Source of the DNA: Methylococcales bacterium
GTDB taxonomy: Bacteria; Pseudomonadota; Gammaproteobacteria; Methylococcales; Methylomonadaceae
Direction: 5' to 3'
Length of the DNA: 53,134 nucleotides
NCBI GenBank assembly: GCA_028714175.1
Contig: JAQTMV010000007.1
Coordinates: 1-53,134, forward strand
Shown here: piece after piece, positions 17,818 to 26,007 of the stretch
Position numbering within the stretch: position 1 is the first letter of the stretch
Layout: every line of letters begins with the position of its first letter
Made by a program: the position numbers and the translations under genes
Notes under the pieces: model-generated
The model's database searches: none
Told to the model about the DNA's origin: nothing
Seen by the model: only the letters and a program-made list of their open reading frames with translations

Positions 17818-18724
17818 ATACTACGCCTCTCGATAGTTGACGTAATGCTCTTTCAATCATGTTTAAATCGGTACCCCAAGGTACTATCATCAAGTTATCC
17901 TGCTGTTCAATATCGTATTCAAGCAGGCAACATTTCAGGATGGTCGCTTTTTTATCAGGCTTTACCAGTTGGCGCGGACACATTTCCACACGCGGGGGCT
18001 CGTCTCCATAGTAATGTCGATGAAATTGCAAACTGCGCTCGCATCCAAGCAAAGTCCAGTTTTTACGCTGCACCGGTCGTTCATCAAGAAAATAAACCGG
18101 TGCGCTCAAATCGGTGAGTCCCCCGGAGCGGCAGGGCACCAGATAAGCTTCGGGGCTTACCGTACCGGCGAGATCGCGCAGATCGATAGCTTCCAATTCC
18201 AGCATGATCGGCGGCAAGTCGGCATAACTTAATACCTGTTCGACCATGTGATATAGTTTGGGCGGTTCGGGAGGAACCACCTCAATCACGCGCAATACCA
18301 GAGGATTGGGATGATGAATGATATTGACATGGTCAAAGGCGCCGGCCACTATCGCCGTCTGATCCATAGAAACATTATGCCTGACGGCTAGTTTGGCCAA
18401 TGCCGACCGGTTGGCGGGGTCGGTATTGGAGTCAGTAATAAAAACGCAGTCATCAGGCAAGGCCAATATTTCCACTTTTTCAACCGGACCGAATAAGTTC
18501 TCCGAACTGGTCCGTTGCACGGCGGCAACTGCATATTCCTGCCGTGAATTATGCAAAATGATAATATCCGTGCGCCTATAGACCTCCCTGTCCAGCAGAT
18601 ACCGCTCTATCACAGCGGCATCCATTTCCCCGTCATAGGGTTGAAAACTTACACATCGGTACGGCAAAGGAACGAAGTTAAGCTGCTGTTTTAAATTCCC
18701 GACTTGTAGAATTGCGCCATTCAT
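17810..18724 (-). CDS. Conserved-looking protein of unknown function between CoA-transferase and ComA genes
   Basis: 304 aa with no motif I recognise. It has no signal peptide or membrane helix and is rich in hydrophobic strands alternating with short helices. Notable patches are the Cys-bearing EMCPRQLVKPDKKATILKCC, the CRSGGLTDLSAP segment and HHPNPLVLRVIEVVPPEPP. It begins 3 nt after the CoA-transferase B stop and overlaps the ComA gene by 8 nt, so it is almost certainly made with them. It may be an extra enzyme or a partner subunit of the pathway; no function is assigned. Confidence 0.75.
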   Translation of the reverse strand: MNGAILQVGNLKQQLNFVPLPYRCVSFQPYDGEMDAAVIERYLLDREVYRRTDIIILHNSRQEYAVAAVQRTSSENLFGPVEKVEILALPDDCVFITDSNTDPANRSALAKLAVRHNVSMDQTAIVAGAFDHVNIIHHPNPLVLRVIEVVPPEPPKLYHMVEQVLSYADLPPIMLELEAIDLRDLAGTVSPEAYLVPCRSGGLTDLSAPVYFLDERPVQRKNWTLLGCERSLQFHRHYYGDEPPRVEMCPRQLVKPDKKATILKCCLLEYDIEQQDNLMIVPWGTDLNMIERALRQLSRGVVYV

Positions 18725-18727
18725 CTG

Positions 18728-19591
18728 CTACACTCCGTCCAATGGAAAAGTGCGCTCACGATCAGCGGGACTGAGCTCTCGTTGATGAATTTTCATGGGA
18801 TCCAGGCGGCGGATAAACTCGATCATTTCAACTTCAGGCAAGTCTGCTGTGGTCAGATTTTCAGCTACTGGAAAATCAAACTCTGTATTTTCAGCAACCA
18901 GTTCCACGCTGGTGTCCGGGTAGATGGCCCGTAGTTGCGCATGCCCATCACTATTAAACTCAAAAATACCGAGATCTGTAATAATGCAATCCGGCCCCTG
19001 ACCTCGAAAGGGCATCCTGGAGCGATGCATACCCTCTGCTGTGCGATGTCCCATACTGGTGACGAAATCACGGCGTTCAACCAGCCGGTATCGGCGTCGG
19101 CCTTGCTCATCAGGCGGAGCCCGGTGCGCAGCCGTCCAGATAGTAACACGATCTGTATCGCAGGATAAATTGCAACCACCGCCACCACCGGGCAGTTTTA
19201 ACGTTAGCTTGCCATTCTTTTCCACACGGGTAACATTCATATTGCCCCATTTATCAATTTGCAAACCAGATAAAAACATCCTGCCCATGCGGCCGCTTGC
19301 TGCAAGATCAAACAATTCCTCTATGTTCAAATGGCATTCGGCTCCGCGGTTCATTGCAAAATCGTTTGTTGTCGGCGTTAAAAATGGAGGAGTCGGATTG
19401 ACGCCGTAAGTTGCTCCGGCCACTAAAACTAATCGAGGCGCATGGGTGCGTTTGGCAAGGTGCAAAGCCAGCTGTACCAGTGGTGATCCAAAACCGTGAA
19501 AAGCCAAAATACCGTCTTCAATCGATAGCGCGATTTGATAGATCATTAATTCGCCCAGAGTGCATGTCTGTATTTTCGCTTTATTATTCAT
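18728..19591 (-). CDS. CoA-transferase subunit beta (glutaconate CoA-transferase B-like)
   Basis: About 287 aa from ATG 19591, which overlaps the alpha-subunit stop by 8 nt; a longer frame to 19657 only runs through the alpha gene. The family shows FHGFGSPLVQLALHLAKR, the loop FLSGLQIDKWGNMNVT and the Gly-rich PGGGGGCNLS. Class I CoA-transferases move CoA between two carboxylic acids through a glutamyl-CoA intermediate. The substrate is not readable. Beside a sulfoacetaldehyde dehydrogenase relic, a sulfonated acid such as sulfoacetate is a reasonable guess. Confidence 0.83.
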   Translation of the reverse strand: MNNKAKIQTCTLGELMIYQIALSIEDGILAFHGFGSPLVQLALHLAKRTHAPRLVLVAGATYGVNPTPPFLTPTTNDFAMNRGAECHLNIEELFDLAASGRMGRMFLSGLQIDKWGNMNVTRVEKNGKLTLKLPGGGGGCNLSCDTDRVTIWTAAHRAPPDEQGRRRYRLVERRDFVTSMGHRTAEGMHRSRMPFRGQGPDCIITDLGIFEFNSDGHAQLRAIYPDTSVELVAENTEFDFPVAENLTTADLPEVEMIEFIRRLDPMKIHQRELSPADRERTFPLDGV

Positions 19592-20504
19592 AAAGTTGAA
19601 TCCACTGTTCAACACTTTCTTCCCACTGTTCCAAACAAGCCAGTTTTGCTTTGCCACCGATTGCTTCTATATATGTGTCGTTATCTTTACAGCCAAAGAT
19701 AAAAGGATTCAGATAGTTTTCGCGAAACCCATCAGCGCCATGTTTGGCAGCCTGGTAATAATTAGCAGTATGTTCGCGATCATAGGCGTAGTGCGGATAA
19801 CAGGATGTCGGATGCGCTCCGTAGGGGACTTCGCTAATAGCGGTGACATAAAAATATGGAATGGTTACGCCTTTTTGAGCAAGCTCTTCGTGAGGAATAA
19901 TCTCTTCAACCGTCACGATGACTTTTGCAGACGCTTTGGCAAAAAGAATATCCGCAACCGGTGGACCCTCGATATGCAGATTGCCATGCTGATCGGCATA
20001 ATGCGCGTGCAGAATAGCTACATCGGGTTTGAGCGCAGGAACCAGAACCAGTTGATCGCCGGTAAAAGGGCAGGTCATCGTTTTAAATTCCGGATGCAAC
20101 TGTATGAAATCCGTCCCCTGTACCGAACGGATAGGCATAAACGGCAGGCCGCTAATGGCTGCTCTTAATTGCTGAACCAGCGTATAACAGCAGTTATCCT
20201 CGACTTTAACCAGGCCGGCTTCGCAGGCGCGCCGGTAGTTAATCGCCATACCGAAATCCTGCTCGAAACCGACATAGGATTCTGCACTGACTGCAACAAC
20301 ACCGGCGCCGCACAATAAATCAACATCGATGCCATGCGCCGAACCAACCAGTTTAAGGCCTTTAATATCCTGCCGGATCAATTCCCTTATTGCCGCCATC
20401 GGTTCGCGCCATGACAAGCCTCCGCCAATCGCTACGCAGTCTCCACTTTGTACATGCGTAACAAGATCGCCCAGAGTGCATCGTTTATCGTCTTGTGTAT
20501 ACAT
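19584..20504 (-). CDS. CoA-transferase subunit alpha (glutaconate CoA-transferase A-like)
   Basis: 306 aa. GDCVAIGGGLSWREPMAAIRELI is the family's Gly-rich start. LVLVPALKPDVAILHAHYAD and HGNLHIEGPPVADILFAKASAKVIVT form the second conserved block. It pairs with the overlapping beta gene. The start ATG 20504 lies 11 nt from the stop of the SDR remnant upstream. Together the two subunits make a class I heteromeric CoA-transferase. It is the first apparently intact gene of the putative sulfonate operon. Confidence 0.85.
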   Translation of the reverse strand: MYTQDDKRCTLGDLVTHVQSGDCVAIGGGLSWREPMAAIRELIRQDIKGLKLVGSAHGIDVDLLCGAGVVAVSAESYVGFEQDFGMAINYRRACEAGLVKVEDNCCYTLVQQLRAAISGLPFMPIRSVQGTDFIQLHPEFKTMTCPFTGDQLVLVPALKPDVAILHAHYADQHGNLHIEGPPVADILFAKASAKVIVTVEEIIPHEELAQKGVTIPYFYVTAISEVPYGAHPTSCYPHYAYDREHTANYYQAAKHGADGFRENYLNPFIFGCKDNDTYIEAIGGKAKLACLEQWEESVEQWIQLYE

Positions 20505-20515
20505 TTGTTAAAAGC

Positions 20516-22258
<1,743 letters not shown>

Positions 22259-22337
22259 GGATTTTCCTGTACTATGAGTTATGTCTTGCATGATCAAAAA
22301 CTACATCTTGTAGCAACTTGCGTCAAGTAGATGGTTT

Positions 22338-22661
22338 ATGTTGAAACATACATCAAAATATGTATCAACCAGTCATGACCCCTATAGCATTCACTCCAGA
22401 AAAGTCGTCATGGCACAAGTGCATGTCCCCTACATGGGATTTATCAATTTTTTTTCGGCGCATCTAAGCTGGTGGGATGACGGTTTTCCAGGGCAGTTTA
22501 AAAGACTGAGCAACTGGGCTGCTGATAACCAGATAGGGGATGTCGGTGGAACCCTGTTGTGCGGTGATTTTAATATCGCAGCAGGATCGGAAGGCTATAA
22601 TCTGGTGATCAACTTCAATCCGGCTGAATCCGCAAGACCATTTAGGGGCGCTTTATCATAA
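22338..22661 (+). pseudogene. Endonuclease/exonuclease/phosphatase family fragment
   Basis: 107 codons whose centre reads FFSAHLSWWDDGFPGQFKRL and GGTLLCGDFNIAAGSEGYNLV. GDFN is the conserved catalytic motif of the EEP superfamily. The family's N-terminal metal site and C-terminal SDH motif are absent, and the frame ends in sequence that merges with the integrase relic. It is best seen as a truncated copy. Confidence 0.6.
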
Positions 22662-22845
22662 GGTGCCGAGGGAGTCATCACCCGAGACCCGCTTGCTACA
22701 GCTTGCACTTTAGATGGATAAGAATTCGGCGAAGGTTTGTTTACTTTTGCTACCGTCAGTTGGCTCGGGTTGGCTGCAGCGATTGGGTTTGAATTAGAAG
22801 TGGGGGCTGTGGACTTTGTTTGCACCATGACTTAAGCCTGATTTT

Positions 22846-23121
22846 TCAGACCTGTGACTTGATAACCAGCAATCCCTTCGTAATACCAGCGATTGCCGGC
22901 TTAGCCTGTTGACGTTGGGATTCTGACTGATTCTTGGCGCGCAGCTTTTCGTCAAAGGCTGACAAGTTATGCCTTTCGGTGGGCTCCAGATAGTATTTAT
23001 CACAAAAATCAAGATAGTAACGTAACCACTTGTGATAATAAGAACGCTGGTAGATCGAAATACCCTGTTTTGCTAACAGCGCTTCAAATAATTGGGTCAA
23101 ATTGGGTGAAATAGCCAGCAT
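22846..23121 (-). pseudogene. Integron integrase (IntI-like), N-terminal domain only
   Basis: Start ATG 23121 has GGAG about 9 nt upstream; a frame extending to 23148 is less likely. MLAISPNLTQLFEALLAKQG, then YHKWLRYYLDFCDKYY and DEKLRAKNQSESQRQQA form the SAM-like N-terminal domain of tyrosine recombinases of the integron type. Around nt 22905 the frame breaks: another phase continues with WYYEG, a likely remnant of the next helix. Down to about 22640 a Ser/Pro/Ala-rich frame resembles the linker of Methylococcales integrases. No R...HxxR...Y catalytic residues were found. Confidence 0.7.
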
Positions 23122-23135
23122 GTCATGATCTCCGG

Positions 23136-23172
23136 AACTGTATATCAAACCACTTTAGGATGATATACAGTT
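23136..23172. promoter_or_regulatory. 12-bp inverted repeat in the intI promoter/attI region
   Basis: AACTGTATATCA (23136-23147) and TGATATACAGTT (23161-23172) are perfect inverted arms separated by 13 nt, placed 15 nt upstream of the integrase start. Each arm contains CTGTATAT, half of a LexA-type box, but the spacing is too long for one SOS box. It could be an operator or an integrase/attI binding repeat. Confidence 0.5.
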
Positions 23173-23251
23173 AGTAAATGGGATTTATATCAAAAATTTG
23201 TTGTCGTGAGGACAAATTATGGTATATATACGGAAACTTTATAATTACTTG
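23173..23251 (+). promoter_or_regulatory. attI-side region and candidate cassette promoter
   Basis: AT-rich noncoding DNA between the integrase relic and the first cassette, ending in CTTG at 23251, the expected crossover G. TTGTTG (near 23199) and TATATA (near 23224) are possible -35 and -10 elements reading toward the cassettes. A promoter in this position drives promoterless cassette genes in other integrons. The motif match is weak, so the promoter is inferred from position. Confidence 0.45.
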
Positions 23252-23299
23252 TTAGCGGCACAAGAAACATTGAGGTAATTCGATAAAGCAGGGGGCGCA

Positions 23300-23647
23300 A
23301 TGGCTGAGAACATCGACTGGAAATCCAAGTATGCGGAGGCTGACGCTTACGCAGAAAAGCAACTAGAGAAGTCGGCCGCCCAAGGCTCCATCGACCGCGA
23401 CTTCTTTGGCGCCGCGCTTACCGCAAAACGTTTTGCCCGCCAGGATGGGTTGCACCCATCTCGGGACGAGTACGGTGAGATATACTACACCACTGAGCAA
23501 GGAATCAAGGCCGCTTGCCATGCCCGCGAGGATGTCACTGCAATCCTAATTATCCAACAGGCCGTCCTTCGCAGGCTTCAAGGCTTGCGTATGCTTGGCT
23601 GGGCATGCGTTCTGTTGCTCTGCTACATCGCGTTTCGCATCTCGTGA
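23300..23647 (+). CDS. Cassette 1: small protein with C-terminal membrane helix, function unknown
   Basis: 115 aa. The first 75 residues are soluble, charged and helical (ADAYAEKQLEKSAAQGSIDR, then DFFGAALTAKRFARQDG). Residues 98-114 (LGWACVLLLCYIAFRIS) form one membrane helix at the very C-terminus, as in tail-anchored proteins. An AGGGGG ribosome site precedes ATG 23300. No family is recognised. The gene fills cassette 1 (23252-23714), with the attC starting 12 nt after its stop. Confidence 0.7.
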   Translation: MAENIDWKSKYAEADAYAEKQLEKSAAQGSIDRDFFGAALTAKRFARQDGLHPSRDEYGEIYYTTEQGIKAACHAREDVTAILIIQQAVLRRLQGLRMLGWACVLLLCYIAFRIS

Positions 23648-23658
23648 GCATCCGGTGC

Positions 23659-23720
23659 GCCGCTAACAATTTATTCAAGCTGAAGCCGCTTCGCGGCTCG
23701 GCTTAATTCAGGCGTTATAC
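23659..23720 (+). other. attC site of cassette 1
   Basis: R'' core GCCGCTAAC (23659-23667) and R' core GCGTTATAC (23712-23720), with inner arms CAAGC/GCTTAA and a terminal hairpin GAAGCCGCTTCGCGGCTC. The length of about 60 bp is typical. Crossover would fall between G23714 and T23715. Confidence 0.8.
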
Positions 23721-23750
23721 GGACGAGGTATCTAAAGGAAAGCCAAGAAA

Positions 23751-24539
23751 ATGCAAGAAATAGAAATAGAGCGGTTCGAGGATTTTGAACCATGGATAAA
23801 TAGAACTACCGGAGACCTAGATGTATTGTTTCGGGGTCAATCAAATTCCGAATGGGGTTTAGAAACGACCCTTGAACGAAATTTTGGAGAAAATATTGGA
23901 TTGGAATACTACTATCAAGGAGTCTGTATAGCCTTGCCTCAAATCGAAACATACACAGGGGAAAGATGGTCAATTACAAGTTATGATGAGTATATCAATT
24001 GGGTAAAAAAATGCAGAGGCGATAACAGAAACTTCGCATTTGATTTTCTCGGGTACGAATTTATGGCTTATCTCCGACACCATGGTTTTCCAAGTCCGCT
24101 TTTAGATTGGAGCAGGTCCCCATTTGTTGCTGCTTTCTTCGCATTTCGGCATGCAAAAAAAGGCAAGGTGTCTATCTATGCCTATTGTGAGTACCCTAAA
24201 CAATTCAAGTCCGGTCAAAGCGGAAAACCTCTTATCAGGGTATTGGGGCCGTATATTAGAAGTCATAAAAGGCATTTTCAACAACAAAGCTGGTATACGG
24301 TCTGTGCAATGGTTCAACCCCCAATTGAGAGCGAAGATAGCTACTATGCAAAGCATGAAAGCGTATTTTCGGAAACTAATGACGAGCAAGATGCCCTTTG
24401 GAAATTTAACCTACCAGCCTCTGAGCGTGAAAAAGTGCTGCGGCATTTAAATCGCTATAACCTGAACGCATTTTCGTTGTTTGGTTCAGAAGAAAGCTTG
24501 TGTGAAACCGTCGGTTACAATGCATTTGTATGGCGGTAA
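23751..24539 (+). CDS. Cassette 2: FRG domain-containing protein
   Basis: 262 aa. The FRG domain is named for its Phe-Arg-Gly motif, seen here as VLFRGQSNSEWGLETTLER (about residues 25-43). The second hallmark is GFPSPLLDWSRSPFVAAFFAF near residue 115, followed by ASEREKVLRHLNRYNLNAFSLFG at the C-terminus. The biochemical role is unknown; FRG proteins are frequent in accessory and defence-rich regions. The gene starts 36 nt after the cassette boundary and ends 37 nt before its attC. Base composition is lower in GC than the flanking attC sites, as expected for an acquired cassette. Confidence 0.85.
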   Translation: MQEIEIERFEDFEPWINRTTGDLDVLFRGQSNSEWGLETTLERNFGENIGLEYYYQGVCIALPQIETYTGERWSITSYDEYINWVKKCRGDNRNFAFDFLGYEFMAYLRHHGFPSPLLDWSRSPFVAAFFAFRHAKKGKVSIYAYCEYPKQFKSGQSGKPLIRVLGPYIRSHKRHFQQQSWYTVCAMVQPPIESEDSYYAKHESVFSETNDEQDALWKFNLPASEREKVLRHLNRYNLNAFSLFGSEESLCETVGYNAFVWR

Positions 24540-24575
24540 AAATTGAGAGGATTCTATTCCTACATAGGCGCGTCC

Positions 24576-24720
24576 CCGTATAACAAGCGGATCGAACTGA
24601 CTGCGCGCGGCCGTCACGTCCTTCGCTTGCGCGAAGGCCGCGCCGGTTTCACCCTCCGGCCTCGTCATTATCAGGCTGAGGCCTCCGGGCCGTGCTCGCA
24701 GCTCATCCGCGCGTTAGCTC
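24576..24720 (+). other. attC site of cassette 2 (long type)
   Basis: R'' core CCGTATAAC (24576-24584) and R' core GCGTTAGCTC (24711-24720), with inner arms near AGCGGATCGAACTGA and GCAGCTCATCCGC. At about 140 bp it is a long, GC-rich attC whose middle can fold extensively. Crossover would fall between G24713 and T24714. No further cassette is seen downstream. Confidence 0.75.
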
Positions 24721-25054
24721 CCTTGCGTCACCGATAGAGTAGAGAGGAGGCTCTCGCCTGCCCTCTACTCTACCCAAACTCTATGCTGCCTGCTATTGAC
24801 CGATGCGCCTTTCAAGGTTGTCGGTGTATCCTCCTGTGTAGTAGCTACCATTAGCACAGCGAAGAATATAAACCCAAAACAATTTTGTATCCTTAATTTA
24901 TAGTGAACCCCTCGGCTATGCTCAGGAGAGCCTTGCCATTTTTCTCCATTTATCTTTCGACTAGGCTCTCCTGAGCGTAGCCGAAGGGCTCAAGACGAAC
25001 GGAGAAAGATGGTAAGTTCGGGTATATTTACCCACTCAATTCCACATGCAGCCT
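24721..25054. other. Noncoding stretch between integron and gloB
   Basis: No gene found. It contains a REP-like palindrome at 24908-24988 (described separately) and otherwise AT-rich DNA. This is the probable right limit of the acquired segment. Confidence 0.6.
24908..24988. repeat. REP-like inverted repeat downstream of gloB
   Basis: Arms of 26 nt at 24908-24933 and 24963-24988 pair with about two mismatches; the shared core is CTCAGGAGAGCCT and its complement. The left arm and flank (24904-24937) recur with two changes at 25911-25944, on the other side of gloB. A dispersed REP-type family is likely; it could also help end gloB transcription. Confidence 0.65.
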
Positions 25055-25819
25055 TTAAAACTTATCTTTTAAGCGCCTGATTTGCGCAAAAACTTCTATC
25101 GGCGTTCTATTCCTCATATTTATGGCGGCTTGCAACTCAAGGCTGTTTTCCCTGAAAAATGGATTGGTTGCCAGTTCCTGTTCTATCGTTGACGGCACAG
25201 TAGGCAAGTGCTTTGATCTCAGTTGATTGACAATCTCCATTCTTTGTTGCAACTGCGGGTTATCCGGTTCCACGCTTAATGCAAATCTGCCATTGGTTTG
25301 CGTATATTCATGGGTACAATAAATCCGGGTTGATGCGGGCAAAGCTTTTAATTTTTGCAGTGAAGTCCACATCTGTTCGGCGGTGCCTTCAAACAGGCGG
25401 CCGCAGCCCATCGCAAATAAGGTATCCCCGCAAAACAGGGCATTATCTTCAGCAAAATGATAAACAATATGCCCGCTGGTATGTCCTGGGGTTGCAATGA
25501 CTCTGGCCGGGCAAGCACCTAGCATGATGACGTCGCCTTCACCAACGCCGGTATCAATGCCGGGAATTCGATCCCGATCCGATTGTGGTGCAATAATCCT
25601 GCAGCCGGTTTTTTGTTTCAGCTCCGGATTGCCGCCAACATGATCCCAATGGTGATGGGTATTCAGAATGCAGGCAAGCCGCCAGCCCTTTTTATCCAGA
25701 ATATCCAGAACCGGTTGGGCAAGAGCAGGGTCTACAACAGCGGTTTCACCCGATACCGGTTCATGGATGAGATAAATGTAATTATCGATCAAGACGGGAA
25801 TTTGTATGATGGTCAACAT
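25055..25819 (-). CDS. gloB: Hydroxyacylglutathione hydrolase (glyoxalase II)
   Basis: 254 aa. The metallo-beta-lactamase motif THHHWDHVGG binds the two metals, with ATPGHTSGHIVYH and FCGDTLF supplying the further His and Asp ligands. The C-terminal domain has the glyoxalase II pattern YCTHEYTQTNGRFALSVEP. It hydrolyses S-lactoylglutathione to lactate and glutathione. ATG 25819 with AAGGG upstream is preferred over a TTG at 25837. Confidence 0.92.
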   Translation of the reverse strand: MLTIIQIPVLIDNYIYLIHEPVSGETAVVDPALAQPVLDILDKKGWRLACILNTHHHWDHVGGNPELKQKTGCRIIAPQSDRDRIPGIDTGVGEGDVIMLGACPARVIATPGHTSGHIVYHFAEDNALFCGDTLFAMGCGRLFEGTAEQMWTSLQKLKALPASTRIYCTHEYTQTNGRFALSVEPDNPQLQQRMEIVNQLRSKHLPTVPSTIEQELATNPFFRENSLELQAAINMRNRTPIEVFAQIRRLKDKF

Positions 25820-25910
25820 ATCTTTATGCCCTTGCAAGCGCCTAAAAAAATACTGTGTTTCGTCAAACCAGGCATGAGCGCATTAAGTATTATCAATTGC
25901 TTACGTTTGG

Positions 25911-25944
25911 TGAACCCTTCGGCTACGCTCAGGAGAGCCTTGCC
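25911..25944. repeat. Single REP-like arm upstream of glnE
   Basis: Nearly identical to 24904-24937; the common word is GCTCAGGAGAGCCTTGCC. It lies 64 nt before the glnE start in the divergent gloB/glnE region. Only one arm is present, so it may be a half element. Confidence 0.6.
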
Positions 25945-26007
25945 GGCCCATAATCATAACCTATTTTTAGAGGCTGCTGCTTCTATATTCCGCCTGTTTT
26001 GGGTATT

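Larger units (their letters stand above)
22640..24713 (+). mobile_element. Small integron: truncated intI, attI region and two gene cassettes
   Basis: The layout is classic. An integrase gene runs leftward, a recombination site lies just beyond its start, and cassettes read rightward. Each cassette starts with bases complementary to the R'' core of its own attC: cassette 1 begins after G23251 with TTAGCGGC and its attC opens with GCCGCTAAC; cassette 2 begins after G23714 with TTATACGG and its attC opens with CCGTATAAC. The integrase lacks its catalytic domain, so the array is probably frozen unless another integrase acts on it. Confidence 0.8.

Noticed and set aside
23136..23172. Possible LexA SOS box at intI
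   Set aside because: The CTGT and ACAG elements are too far apart for one LexA site, so it is kept only as an unassigned inverted repeat.
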